A stretch of 31,306 nucleotides of DNA from Neofamilia sp964346535 (GTDB taxonomy: Bacteria; Bacillota; Clostridia; Tissierellales; Peptoniphilaceae). The notes beneath the pieces were generated by a model. That model saw only the letters and a program-made list of their open reading frames with translations, had not been told where the DNA came from and did not search any database. The stretch lies in NCBI GenBank assembly GCA_964346535.1, contig CAYFUN010000012.1, forward strand, positions 1 to 31,306. The letters are read 5' to 3'. Numbering within the stretch: position 1 is the first letter of the stretch; every line of letters begins with the position of its first letter. The position numbers and the translations under genes are program-made. Below, one piece after another: positions 17,302 through 24,996 of the stretch.

Positions 17302-17304
17302 TCA
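17302..17304 (-). other. In-frame TGA interrupting the dehydratase/activase gene
   Basis: The minus strand reads GAA GAA GGA TGA AGG GCC TTA GAC, with conserved coding potential in the same frame on both sides. The position seems to be a variable charged residue in relatives rather than Cys, and no convincing SECIS-like stem-loop follows, so a nonsense change (for example CGA to TGA) or a sequence error is more likely than selenocysteine. Confidence 0.9.
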
Positions 17305-19812
17305 TCCTTCTTCCAAGACATCTGCCCCATACCTATCTTGTTCTTCATAGGCTGCCCTAACAGCTTTTTTTATTTCGTTTTTAGGAATGTCTGGGAAGAT
17401 TTCAGCCATTCTCTTTTCTAATTTTTTCCTGTTGTCAAAGGAAATAAAGGGATTTAAAAATTTAACATTGTTGTCTGCTAGGCTTTCGACATTATTTTTT
17501 AAAACTTCTGAATAGCCAGCAACAACTGGACAGTTTAAGGTGTTATCTGCCTTAGCAAATTCTTTTTCTTCGTAGAAAACTGAAGGATAGAAAATAAAGT
17601 CTACTCCTTCTTCGATTAGGGCTTCCAAGTGGCCGTGGCTAATTTTTGCTGGATAGCAGGCAGTTTCAGATGTAATTGATTCAATGCCCTTTTCATAAAT
17701 TTCTCTAGTGGACTTAGGCGATAAAACAACTGAATAGCCTAGGCTGCTAAAGAAAGTATGCCAGAAGGGATAGTTTTCGTACATATTTAAAACTCGAAGT
17801 AAGCCTACTCGACCTCTAGGTGCTTGATCTGGGTCTAGGGAATCATAGTCAAAGACTCTCTTGTACTTGTATTCATAAAGATTAGGAAGAGTATTTTCCT
17901 TGGTCCTAGTAACACCAGCTCCTCTTTCACATCTGTTGCCTGTAATATATCTTTGGCCGTTGGAAAAAGTATTTATAGTTAGCCTGCAATAGTTAGTACA
18001 TTGGTGGCAGGTTGCGTTTTTAGTCTTATAAGAAAAATCTTCTAGGTCGTATTTAGAAAGTAGGCTGGACTTTTCTGGCGCTTTTTCCTTGGCTATTAAG
18101 CCCATACCAAAGGCTCCCATTAGGCCAGCAATTCTCGGTCTAATAACTTCCTTGCCTGTAATTAATTCAAAGGCTCTAAGGATTGCATCGCCGTAGAAGG
18201 TTCCCCCTTGGACAACAATATTTTCTCCCAGACTTTCTGGATCTCTAATTTTTATAACCTTTTGAATGGCGTTTTTTATAATTGAATAGGCTAGGCCTGC
18301 TGCAATGTCGCCAACTTCTGCCCCTTCTTTTTGGGCTTGCTTTACCATTGAGTTCATAAAAACTGTACACCTAGAACCTAGGTCAACTGGATTTTTTGCA
18401 AGCAGAGCCTGGTCAGTAAATTCACTTACACTTAGACCAATAGAATTTGCAAAAGTCTCTAAAAATGATCCACAACCAGAAGAACACGCTTCATTTAATA
18501 GAATTGAAGAGATGACCTCGTCTTCGATTTTCATAGCCTTCATATCTTGGCCGCCAATGTCAACTATAAAGTCGACTTTTGGATTGTAATACATGGCCGC
18601 CTTTAAGTGGGCAATGGTTTCGACTTCGCCATGGTCTATATTTAAGGCTGTCTTTATAAATTCTTCTCCGTAGCCTGTTATACCTGATGAAGCTATATAG
18701 GCGCCGTCTTCTAATTTATCGTAAATAATTTTTAGCTGGTCAGTAATTACTTCTAAAGGCTTGCCCTTGTTGTTGCCATAAAATGAATATCTAATATTGT
18801 TGTCTGCATCTAAGAGAACTAACTTTGAAGTAGTTGACCCTGCATCAATGCCTAGGTAAAGTGGGCCCTTATAGCCAGCTAGGTCTAAGTCTTTAACCCT
18901 GCTACTTCGGTGGTTCTTTCTAAATTCATCTAGCTCTTCTTGAGATTCAAAAAGTGGCCTTAAAAAGTTAGTGGTTGAAAGGTCCTTGTCTTCGTTAGAT
19001 TTAATTTTTTCATAAAGGTCTTTAAAGGAAATATAAGCTCCGTCTTTTGAAAGCAAGGCTGCACCAAGAGCCACAAAAAGTTGGGGATTTTCTGGCACAA
19101 TAACTTCGTCGTCTTTTAAATTTAAAGTTAAAGCAAATCTCTTTCTAAGTTCAGGAAGAAAATGCAATGGCCCTCCTAAAAAGGCAACTTTTCCCCTAAT
19201 TGGTCTGCCACAAGCTAGATTTGAAATTGTTTGGTTGACAACAGATTGAAAGACAGAAACAGAAATGTCTTCCTTGCTGGCTCCTTGGTTGATCAGAGCT
19301 TGGATGTCAGTTTTTGCAAAAACTCCACACCTGGAAGCAATTGGATAGGTCTTTTCAAAATTTTCTGCATAAGAATTAAGACCAGCTGCATCGGTTTCAA
19401 GAAGTGATGCCATTTGGTCTATAAAGGCTCCTGTTCCTCCTGCACAAATTGAGTTCATTCTCTGTTCAACTGATCCCTGTAAGTAAATGATTTTAGAGTC
19501 TTCGCCTCCAAGTTCAATAACCACATCTGTTTGTGGAATTTGGGTCTTTATTGCCTTAGTTGAAGCTACAACTTCTTGAACAAAAGGCAGGTCTAAAAGT
19601 TTGTGGATAATAAGGCCGCCTGAGCCTGTAATATTTATAGTTGTTAAGTCGTCTTTAAAAATTTCTACACACTCTTCCAACATATCTTCAACTGTCTGTC
19701 TAACATCTGAAAAATGTCTTTGGTATTTTGAGTATAAAATTATTTCATCTTGGTCCATGACTACAATTTTACAAGTAGTTGAACCAATGTCTAAACCTGT
19801 ATGAAGTTTCAT
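17302..19812 (-). CDS. Acyl-CoA dehydratase activase-like protein, N-terminal 836 aa of an interrupted fusion
   Basis: Contains two tandem ASKHA ATPase domains of the BadF/BcrA/HgdC type, beginning GLDIGSTTCK (6-15) and GIDAGSTTSK (321-330). Each has the cysteine pair that in activase dimers bridges one 4Fe-4S cluster: Cys123 (SICAGGTGAF) and Cys162 (SRCGVFAK), then Cys443 (ACSSGCGSF) and Cys482 (SRCTVFMN). A Cys-rich linker (CHQC at 602-605, Cys609, Cys628) and the start of DUF2229 follow. HgdC-type proteins couple ATP hydrolysis to low-potential electron transfer; the substrate of this large fused family is not known to me. Translation stops at TGA 17302-17304 while conserved sequence continues in the same frame. 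The ATG has AGGAGAA upstream. Confidence 0.88.
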   Translation of the reverse strand: MKLHTGLDIGSTTCKIVVMDQDEIILYSKYQRHFSDVRQTVEDMLEECVEIFKDDLTTINITGSGGLIIHKLLDLPFVQEVVASTKAIKTQIPQTDVVIELGGEDSKIIYLQGSVEQRMNSICAGGTGAFIDQMASLLETDAAGLNSYAENFEKTYPIASRCGVFAKTDIQALINQGASKEDISVSVFQSVVNQTISNLACGRPIRGKVAFLGGPLHFLPELRKRFALTLNLKDDEVIVPENPQLFVALGAALLSKDGAYISFKDLYEKIKSNEDKDLSTTNFLRPLFESQEELDEFRKNHRSSRVKDLDLAGYKGPLYLGIDAGSTTSKLVLLDADNNIRYSFYGNNKGKPLEVITDQLKIIYDKLEDGAYIASSGITGYGEEFIKTALNIDHGEVETIAHLKAAMYYNPKVDFIVDIGGQDMKAMKIEDEVISSILLNEACSSGCGSFLETFANSIGLSVSEFTDQALLAKNPVDLGSRCTVFMNSMVKQAQKEGAEVGDIAAGLAYSIIKNAIQKVIKIRDPESLGENIVVQGGTFYGDAILRAFELITGKEVIRPRIAGLMGAFGMGLIAKEKAPEKSSLLSKYDLEDFSYKTKNATCHQCTNYCRLTINTFSNGQRYITGNRCERGAGVTRTKENTLPNLYEYKYKRVFDYDSLDPDQAPRGRVGLLRVLNMYENYPFWHTFFSSLGYSVVLSPKSTREIYEKGIESITSETACYPAKISHGHLEALIEEGVDFIFYPSVFYEEKEFAKADNTLNCPVVAGYSEVLKNNVESLADNNVKFLNPFISFDNRKKLEKRMAEIFPDIPKNEIKKAVRAAYEEQDRYGADVLEEG

Positions 19813-20085
19813 GTTTCTCCTATCTAATAGATTTATAATAATTCTAATTTTTTATAAGTAACAATTTAGATAAATTATATCACAAAAATGTGAAATCCCC
19901 CGGATTTTATCTTATATAAATGTAATTTTACAAGATTTTCATAATTAACAAATTAATAAGTTAAAAGCTAAAGCATTGTAAAATTTTTTAAGAAGAAAAT
20001 TTATAAACATTAACGGGGACACGGCTAAAGCAATGTCCCCTATAGTTCTAATTCATTGTAGAGTTTTCAAAACTTTCTAAACAAA
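19813..20085. promoter_or_regulatory. Spacer with promoter, palindrome and GC-rich hairpin
   Basis: No gene is seen. On the minus strand an extended -10 promoter, TGATATAAT (TATAAT at 19874-19879), lies about 60 bp before the activase start. Immediately upstream, 19880-19893 is a perfect palindrome TCACA-AAAA-TGTGA, a candidate operator. Farther out, 20015-20040 forms a 7-bp GC-rich hairpin GGGGACA / TGTCCCC without a U-tract. The element GCTAAAGCA occurs at 19967-19975 and again at 20024-20032 inside the hairpin loop. Confidence 0.55.
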
Positions 20086-20115
20086 AAGGACCTACTAATT
20101 TTTTAGTAAGTCCTT
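20086..20115 (-). terminator. Rho-independent terminator after fprA
   Basis: AAGGACCTACTAA pairs with TTAGTAAGTCCTT at 12 of 13 positions around a 4-nt loop, followed on the minus strand by TTTTTGTTTAG. It lies 20 bp after the fprA stop codon. Confidence 0.88.
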
Positions 20116-20134
20116 AAGCTATTATTTTCTCAAA

Positions 20135-21382
20135 TTAAAATATTACATAGTAGTCGTCGACCCTTTTGCCGATAATCTTGTCTGCCATTTCATTGCCAAG
20201 GGCCACACATTTTTCAAAGTCTTCTATGCTTGGGGTGCCTTTGGCTTCAACTGTACTTTCAACTAGGTCATAACCAGATTTGTCAGCAAATTCTTTAAGT
20301 TTTTTCAAGGCTCCTCCGCCCCAGCTGTAAGAACCAAATACTCCAAGGGTGTGGTTTTTCATCTTTTGGTTGCCTAGAGTGGCTACTAGAGTTTCCATTG
20401 GTGGGAATAAAGCGTTGTTGTAGGTACAAGAGCCTAAAATTAAACCTTCATATCTCCAAATATTTGCTAGTAAATAAGAAAGGTGGGTCTTAGAAACATC
20501 GTAGATCATAACATTTTTTACCCCTCTAGTTGCTAGGGTCCTAGCTACTGTTTCGGCCATTTTTTCTGTGTTACCATACATTGAGCCATAGACGATTACT
20601 ACCCCTTCTTCAGTTCCTTGGTCAGCTAGGGTTCTATATAATTTTACAATTCTATCTGGATTTGTTCTCCAAACTGGACCGTGAACTGGACAAATCATTT
20701 TTATATCTAAAGGAGCCAGTTTGTTAAGGGCGTTTTTAACTTGGGCTGAAAACTTACCGATAATGTTTGTGTAATATCTAATAGTATCATCTAAATAAAA
20801 TTCCCAGTTAATTTCGTCATCGAAGATTGCTCCAGATAGTGATCCAAAAGCACCAAAGGCGTCTTGCGAAAATAATCTGCCTGTAGATTCTTCAAAGGAC
20901 ACCATTGACTCTGGCCAGTGAACCATTGGAGTTAAATAAAATGTAAGTTCTGTATCACCAAGGCTTAACTTGTCTCCATCTCCAACTTCAACAAAGTTCT
21001 TTTCATAGGAAAAGCCATTGTAGCCTTCTAGTTTATAGTAGTTTTCTAAAAATTCTTTGGTCTTTTTGTTGCCAACTATTTTAATATCTGGATAAAGGTC
21101 TAAAACACTTGTAATAGATCCAGAGTGGTCTGGTTCCATGTGGTGGACAATTAAATAGTCAATTGGTCTGCCATTTAAGGCAGCTTCTAATTTTTCTACA
21201 AAAAAACCTGACTTGTTAATTTTAACAGTGTCTAGTAGGGCAGTTTTTTCGCCAGTATATAAATATGAATTATATGAAACCCCATTTTCTAGTGGCCACA
21301 TATTTTCAAAAAGTCTAGTTTCTCTGTCATTGACACCAATGTAGTGCCAATTTTTGTCAATTTCTACTGATAAATATTCCAT
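20135..21382 (-). CDS. fprA: FprA-type flavodiiron protein
   Basis: 415-aa class A flavodiiron protein that reduces oxygen to water and/or nitric oxide to nitrous oxide, protecting strict anaerobes. The N-terminal metallo-beta-lactamase-like domain has all diiron ligands: His81-x-Glu83-x-Asp85-His86 (HMEPDHSGS), His155 (VHWPES), Asp174 (SQDAFG) and His234 (PVHGPVW). The flavodoxin domain starts near 262 with the FMN loop YGSMYGNTEKMAE (265-277). No rubredoxin extension is present, so electrons must come from a separate rubredoxin or reductase. The ATG follows AGGAGG. It is transcribed alone from a plausible promoter (21417-21444) and ends at a strong terminator. Confidence 0.93.
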   Translation of the reverse strand: MEYLSVEIDKNWHYIGVNDRETRLFENMWPLENGVSYNSYLYTGEKTALLDTVKINKSGFFVEKLEAALNGRPIDYLIVHHMEPDHSGSITSVLDLYPDIKIVGNKKTKEFLENYYKLEGYNGFSYEKNFVEVGDGDKLSLGDTELTFYLTPMVHWPESMVSFEESTGRLFSQDAFGAFGSLSGAIFDDEINWEFYLDDTIRYYTNIIGKFSAQVKNALNKLAPLDIKMICPVHGPVWRTNPDRIVKLYRTLADQGTEEGVVIVYGSMYGNTEKMAETVARTLATRGVKNVMIYDVSKTHLSYLLANIWRYEGLILGSCTYNNALFPPMETLVATLGNQKMKNHTLGVFGSYSWGGGALKKLKEFADKSGYDLVESTVEAKGTPSIEDFEKCVALGNEMADKIIGKRVDDYYVIF

Positions 21383-21416
21383 ATATTCCTCCTAATATAT
21401 TTTTATTCCTTCTTAT

Positions 21417-21444
21417 ATTTTACCCTATGAAAGAAAATAAGCAA
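21417..21444 (-). promoter_or_regulatory. Probable promoter of fprA
   Basis: On the minus strand TTGCTT (21439-21444), a 16-nt spacer and TAAAAT (21417-21422). The fit to consensus is moderate, and no operator-like palindrome is obvious. Confidence 0.5.
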
Positions 21445-21467
21445 ATAAAATATAAATTTTTTATTTT

Positions 21468-22355
21468 CTATTTGTCATAATCATCTAAAAAGCTTTTCTT
21501 CTCTCCGTCTTCCTTCCAGCCTAGAATCGCACCCATATCTACATTTTCAGCTGACATAAAAATTGAATTTCTAACATTATAAAAAGATCCTTCTAGGTTC
21601 TTTATTAGCTCTTTTATCTCGCCCCTTTTGCCGTCTTTCTTTTCAGCTATTCTGCAAGAACAATTTAGGGCTTGGATGCCAGAATTTTCTATAAATCTAA
21701 TAATTGACTTTTCCTCTACAAAATAAAGGGGCCTAATTAGTTCCATATTGTCAAAGTTTTGGGCCTTGATTTTTGGCATCATGGTCTTGTAGTTGGCTGA
21801 GCAAAGGACATTTAATAAAATAGTTTCAATTACATCATCATAGTGGTGGCCTAGGGCTAGCTTGTTGCAGCCTAAACTTTGGGCCTTGGCGTAGAGATTT
21901 CCCCTTCTCATTCTGGCACACATATAACATGGTTTTTCTCGGTCCAAGTGGTCGGCAACTTCAAAGACATCTGACTTATAAATTTTTGCTGGAATATTTA
22001 AATAGTCTAAGATATCTTCTAAATGGGCTCTGACAGAATCATTGTAGCCAGGGTCCATGGCAATGTATTCAACTTCAAAGTCAAAAATCGAATGCTTGTG
22101 CAGTTCTTGAAAGAGTTTTGCTAAAAGAAGTGAATCTTTTCCTCCTGAAATTGCCACAGCAATTTTGTCTCCTTCTTGGATCATCTCATATTCTTTTATT
22201 GCCTTTACAAACTTTATCCAAATGTGCTTCCTATAAGACTTTACTATTGATCTTTCAATTATCTCCAAGGATTTTCTCTTTTTATCCTCATCTAAAACAA
22301 AGTTTGAATCAGATAGAGATCCTTTTTTTACTCCATCAATTATTACTTCTTCCAT
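21468..22355 (-). CDS. TtcA-family tRNA sulfurtransferase-like protein
   Basis: 295-aa PP-loop ATPase of the TtcA group. The P-loop SGGKDS is at 70-75. A CxxC pair is present at Cys143 and Cys146 (PCYMCARMRRG), and a third candidate ligand at Cys232 or Cys234 (LNCSCRIAEKK), matching the three-cysteine 4Fe-4S arrangement of TtcA. LGHHYDDVIET (168-178) is the conserved substrate-side motif. TtcA makes 2-thiocytidine at tRNA position 32 in Proteobacteria; whether Gram-positive relatives modify the same base is not settled to my knowledge. Its first 20 nt overlap the lysozyme gene, including that gene's TGA stop, which indicates translational coupling. The ATG lies 3 nt after GGAGG, a short spacing. 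Confidence 0.8.
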   Translation of the reverse strand: MEEVIIDGVKKGSLSDSNFVLDEDKKRKSLEIIERSIVKSYRKHIWIKFVKAIKEYEMIQEGDKIAVAISGGKDSLLLAKLFQELHKHSIFDFEVEYIAMDPGYNDSVRAHLEDILDYLNIPAKIYKSDVFEVADHLDREKPCYMCARMRRGNLYAKAQSLGCNKLALGHHYDDVIETILLNVLCSANYKTMMPKIKAQNFDNMELIRPLYFVEEKSIIRFIENSGIQALNCSCRIAEKKDGKRGEIKELIKNLEGSFYNVRNSIFMSAENVDMGAILGWKEDGEKKSFLDDYDK

Positions 22356-23124
22356 ATTCCTCCAACTCTTTCATGTCGCCATGAAAATAATTTAAATCTA
22401 TAAATTCACTGGCTCCTGGGCCTCCATAGCCTTTAAGCTTGCCCTTGTCGTCGTATTGCCAAAAGGTCCACTTCCTTCCCTTGGGAAGTCTTGGATAATC
22501 ATTTGAAATAGACCTGTACCAAATGTCAACATCGTCATAGCCTTCAAAGAGATATTTTTCATAAACATACTTGTTACAATAAATAATTACTTTTTTGCCA
22601 TAGGCTTCATAGAGCCTGTCAATTAATTTTCTCAAGTCTGGGTCAACTTCTTCCTTAGAAAGGGGCTTATTTATATAAGAGCCATAAAATTCCAAATCAA
22701 TAACAGGGCCCATATCGTCATCTTCTAAGTTTACATGGGAAATAAAATTATCTGCCTGGTCATCACCAGCAACTGAAAAGGTATAAAAGTGGTAGGCAGA
22801 GATTTTCATTTTAGATTCCCTGGCCTTGTCCCAATTTATAAAAAAGTTTTCGTCTTGGTGGTCCTTACCCTCTGTGGCCTTTATAAAGGCAAAGCGAATA
22901 GACTGGTCATAAAGGGCAGAAAAATCTACATCACCTTGGTAACGAGAAATATCTACTCCCCTAACAAAGGTAAGTTTTTCAACTTCCTCTTCAATTTTTT
23001 CATTTTTAGACAAGAGAGTAAAAACAAAAATGCAAACTAAAATTAAGAAGATGGCAAAGGTCCACCTTCTCCTTTTAAAAGTTTTATTCTTCTTTGTCCT
23101 CTTTTTCTTTTTCTTAATAGCCAT
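22336..23124 (-). CDS. Membrane-anchored GH25 lysozyme
   Basis: 262-aa N-acetylmuramidase of glycoside hydrolase family 25, acting on peptidoglycan outside the membrane. A very basic N-terminus (residues 4-20, mostly Lys and Arg) precedes one transmembrane helix (about 21-39) with no obvious cleavage site, so it is probably a signal anchor. The catalytic domain starts at about 54 with GVDISRYQGDVDF (Asp58), followed by FIKATEGKDH (Glu84) and the catalytic Asp143-x-Glu145 in VIDLEFYGS; WTFWQYDDKG is near the C-terminus. It overlaps the HAD gene by 11 nt and the TtcA-like gene by 20 nt. It ends in TGA, the only gene of the window apart from the interrupted one that does so. Confidence 0.9.
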   Translation of the reverse strand: MAIKKKKKRTKKNKTFKRRRWTFAIFLILVCIFVFTLLSKNEKIEEEVEKLTFVRGVDISRYQGDVDFSALYDQSIRFAFIKATEGKDHQDENFFINWDKARESKMKISAYHFYTFSVAGDDQADNFISHVNLEDDDMGPVIDLEFYGSYINKPLSKEEVDPDLRKLIDRLYEAYGKKVIIYCNKYVYEKYLFEGYDDVDIWYRSISNDYPRLPKGRKWTFWQYDDKGKLKGYGGPGASEFIDLNYFHGDMKELEEYGRSNN

Positions 23125-23770
23125 GGTCTGTAAAATAATCTTCTAGTTGTCCAACTGTATCGACACTTACTTCAGTCAGCCTTTTAATTTCGTCAATGTG
23201 GTCCTTGGCTGCCTGGGTCAAAACTCCTAGGGTCTTCATGCCCAAAGCTGATGCAGTTTTTATAGCATAGAGGGCATCTTCAATTACATAGCAGTCCCCT
23301 GGTTCAACACCAAAGTGGTCGGCAATTGATAAAAAATACCTAGGATCGTCCTTGTGAAAGTCCATTTCATCTGAAACGCATTGTAAATCAAAATGAGGAT
23401 GCAGGGAAAACCTATCTAAGACAACATCAACTAGGTCTCTTTGAGTAGCAGTAGCTAAGACAACCTTGTCTCCTTTATTTCTTATCCTTTGAAAAATATT
23501 GATGATCTTTGGATCAATTTCAAAGGTGTTCTTATAATTATAAGCCATTAAGGCCTTTAGATCTGTAAGAATTTCATCTGGGTTTTTGGCTAGAGAAAAC
23601 TTTTCTTTAATATATACAATTCCATCTACCAGTGTCATATTTAAAATCTCCTTGCCAAGTCCCTTAGGTGCCTTGATACCAAGAGTATTTAAATAATTTT
23701 CCATTAAAGTATTCCAATAGTCCATAGAATAGATAAAAGTTCCATCCATGTCAAAAATAAAAACCTTCAT
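23114..23770 (-). CDS. HAD-superfamily hydrolase (subfamily IA phosphatase-like)
   Basis: 218-aa cytosolic hydrolase. Motif I is FDMDGT with nucleophile Asp7 and acid Asp9. Motif II is ATATQRD near 104-110, motif III the Lys in FHKDDPRYF, and motif IV VIEDALYAI with the metal-binding Glu-Asp. A helical cap lies between motifs I and II (about 16-85), as in beta-phosphoglucomutase and phosphoglycolate phosphatase relatives. The substrate cannot be told from sequence. It is the first gene of a three-gene unit with a TTGACA-containing promoter, and the ATG follows GGAGG. Confidence 0.85.
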   Translation of the reverse strand: MKVFIFDMDGTFIYSMDYWNTLMENYLNTLGIKAPKGLGKEILNMTLVDGIVYIKEKFSLAKNPDEILTDLKALMAYNYKNTFEIDPKIINIFQRIRNKGDKVVLATATQRDLVDVVLDRFSLHPHFDLQCVSDEMDFHKDDPRYFLSIADHFGVEPGDCYVIEDALYAIKTASALGMKTLGVLTQAAKDHIDEIKRLTEVSVDTVGQLEDYFTDHGY

Positions 23771-23799
23771 TAGACCTCCAATAATTCTTTTCTTCTTAT

Positions 23800-23828
23800 A
23801 GTTTATAAGACTAGATTTTTATTGTCAA
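23800..23828 (-). promoter_or_regulatory. Promoter of the HAD-lysozyme-TtcA unit
   Basis: On the minus strand TTGACA (23823-23828), a 17-nt spacer and TAAACT (23800-23805), 30 bp before the HAD start codon. The -35 is perfect and the -10 matches four of six positions; TATAAA at a 15-nt spacing is an alternative -10. Confidence 0.65.
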
Positions 23829-23863
23829 ACTAATTATTTTTTTAATAAAGTTGAGCACAAAAA

Positions 23864-23881
23864 AAGTAGCCGAAGCTACTT
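23864..23881 (-). terminator. UUCG-tetraloop terminator after the YitT-family gene
   Basis: On the minus strand AAGTAGC-TTCG-GCTACTT is followed by TTTTTGTG. It is a 7-bp stem with the very stable UUCG loop, 46 bp after the stop codon. Confidence 0.9.
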
Positions 23882-23927
23882 CTTTTCATATATAAACTTG
23901 GAAATCTCGCGATTTAAAATACAAAAA

Positions 23928-24569
23928 TTAAATTGTAAGATTTGTTTTTTCCACAGCTGGACTAACTTTAATCTCAAATTGTCCTACTAAAACAGATGAA
24001 ACTGTTGTAGTAATTAGAGAAAAAATTATTCTGCCAAATGGAATATAAGTTAAGGACATTACTAATACTATCACGTCCATTAGTAAGTAGGCGTAAGAAA
24101 TATTTATCTTTGCCTTGTTTGCAACTACAAGGGCCAAGGCGTCATCTCCACCTGAGGCTCCTCCTTGAGATACTACAAGACCGCAGCCAAGTCCAATCCC
24201 AATTCCTCCAACTACAGCTGCCAAAAGTGGATAGCTATAAAGGTTAGGAAGGATTGGTCCCATAAGTGAAAATATTTTATAGGAAAGGGCAAATAATATA
24301 GAAGCAACCATTGTCCTTCTTAAAAATATCTTTCCAAAAATATTTATGCCAATAATTATGCAAATCACATCCATTATTGGACTTAGGATAGATGGGTTGA
24401 TGCCAAAGGTCTTATAAGATAATAAGGCCAGGCCTAGGATTCCACCTTCTGTAATTTGAGATGGGATATGGATATTTACAACTGTAAAAGCCATAATCAT
24501 AGACCCTAAGAAAATATTAAATAGTCCTGCTCTTGTTAATTTAAACCAAGTCAGCTTTTGATTTAGCAT
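23928..24569 (-). CDS. Short YitT-family (DUF161) membrane protein
   Basis: 213-aa integral membrane protein with five or six hydrophobic segments. The N-terminal FNIFLGSMIMAFTVVNIHIPSQITEGG (split here; core VNIHIPSQITEGG at 31-43) and the glycine-rich GGIGIGLGCGLVVSQGGASGGDD (core SQGGASGGDD, about 133-142) are the two family hallmarks. Typical YitT proteins are about 280 aa and end in a cytosolic DUF2179 domain; this one stops soon after the last helix and lacks it. Function is unknown. It has its own promoter, a long unusual leader and a good AAGGAGG about 9 nt before the ATG. Confidence 0.87.
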   Translation of the reverse strand: MLNQKLTWFKLTRAGLFNIFLGSMIMAFTVVNIHIPSQITEGGILGLALLSYKTFGINPSILSPIMDVICIIIGINIFGKIFLRRTMVASILFALSYKIFSLMGPILPNLYSYPLLAAVVGGIGIGLGCGLVVSQGGASGGDDALALVVANKAKINISYAYLLMDVIVLVMSLTYIPFGRIIFSLITTTVSSVLVGQFEIKVSPAVEKTNLTI

Positions 24570-24851
24570 TTTTACACCTCCTTAATATTTTGCAATATCA
24601 GAAGGTATCCGACCAACAAAAAAGACTGCTGTCGGTCGTAAGGATAGCCTTCGTACTTTTGCAATCTCGTGGTGTTGATGCTTTTTTATTTGCTGATTTT
24701 TTCTTGTAAAAACTCTGAGCGTAATAGTCACTTTTTAGCTTTTTTATCTCCCACATCAGGCAGATAAAAGGCTCTACAGTCGTAAACTTTAGCATCAGAT
24801 AAAAACTACCTGAAAATTTCGGTAACCACCGTAAAATACTTAAATCAACTG
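24570..24851 (-). ncRNA. Candidate structured leader RNA upstream of the YitT-family gene
   Basis: Between the promoter (24857-24885) and the ribosome binding site lies an untranslated stretch of about 280 nt. GC is about 37-45 percent over 24601-24840, against 20 percent in the next 60 bp. Hairpins on the minus strand are: an 18-bp interrupted stem at 24601-24652 whose core CGACCGACA / TGTTGGTCG is 9 bp; TTTTATCT / AGATAAAA with outer AGC/GCT at 24737-24773; CAGGTA / TATCTG just after the start; and ATATT-GCAA-AATAT beside the ribosome binding site. GCAGTC followed by six T (24618-24629) could also pair with GACTGT (24776-24781) in a terminator-like fold. I match it to no riboswitch class. 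A mobile-element remnant is the main alternative. Confidence 0.45.
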
Positions 24852-24856
24852 TAAAT

Positions 24857-24885
24857 ATTATAGCTTTTTATTTTTAAAAATGCAA
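24857..24885 (-). promoter_or_regulatory. Promoter of the YitT-family gene and its leader
   Basis: On the minus strand TTGCAT (24880-24885), a 17-nt spacer and a perfect TATAAT (24857-24862). It lies 288 bp before the start codon, which defines the long leader. Confidence 0.75.
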
Positions 24886-24961
24886 GGTCTTTGATTAGAT
24901 TTAGTTAAGATTTCTTAAATCTTTCACCAGTTTAATTCTTTTTAAAAAATTTTTACAAAAA

Positions 24962-24989
24962 AAGTAGCCTAGGTTTTTCTAGACTACTT
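24962..24989 (-). terminator. Rho-independent terminator after pyk
   Basis: AAGTAGTCTAG pairs with CTAGGCTACTT at 10 of 11 positions around a 6-nt loop, followed on the minus strand by TTTTTTTGT. It lies 8 bp after the pyk stop and closes the dnaE-pfkA-pyk unit. Confidence 0.9.
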
Positions 24990-24996
24990 GAATCTT

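Noticed and set aside
17302..17304. Selenocysteine codon in the dehydratase/activase gene
   Set aside because: The site does not appear to replace a conserved Cys and no convincing SECIS-type hairpin with an apical GU loop follows; kept only as a minor alternative.
24598..24795. 65-codon ORF on the minus strand upstream of yitT
   Set aside because: No ribosome binding site, no recognisable family, overlapping open frames, and it sits inside the hairpin-rich leader; I treat it as non-coding, though a leader peptide cannot be excluded.
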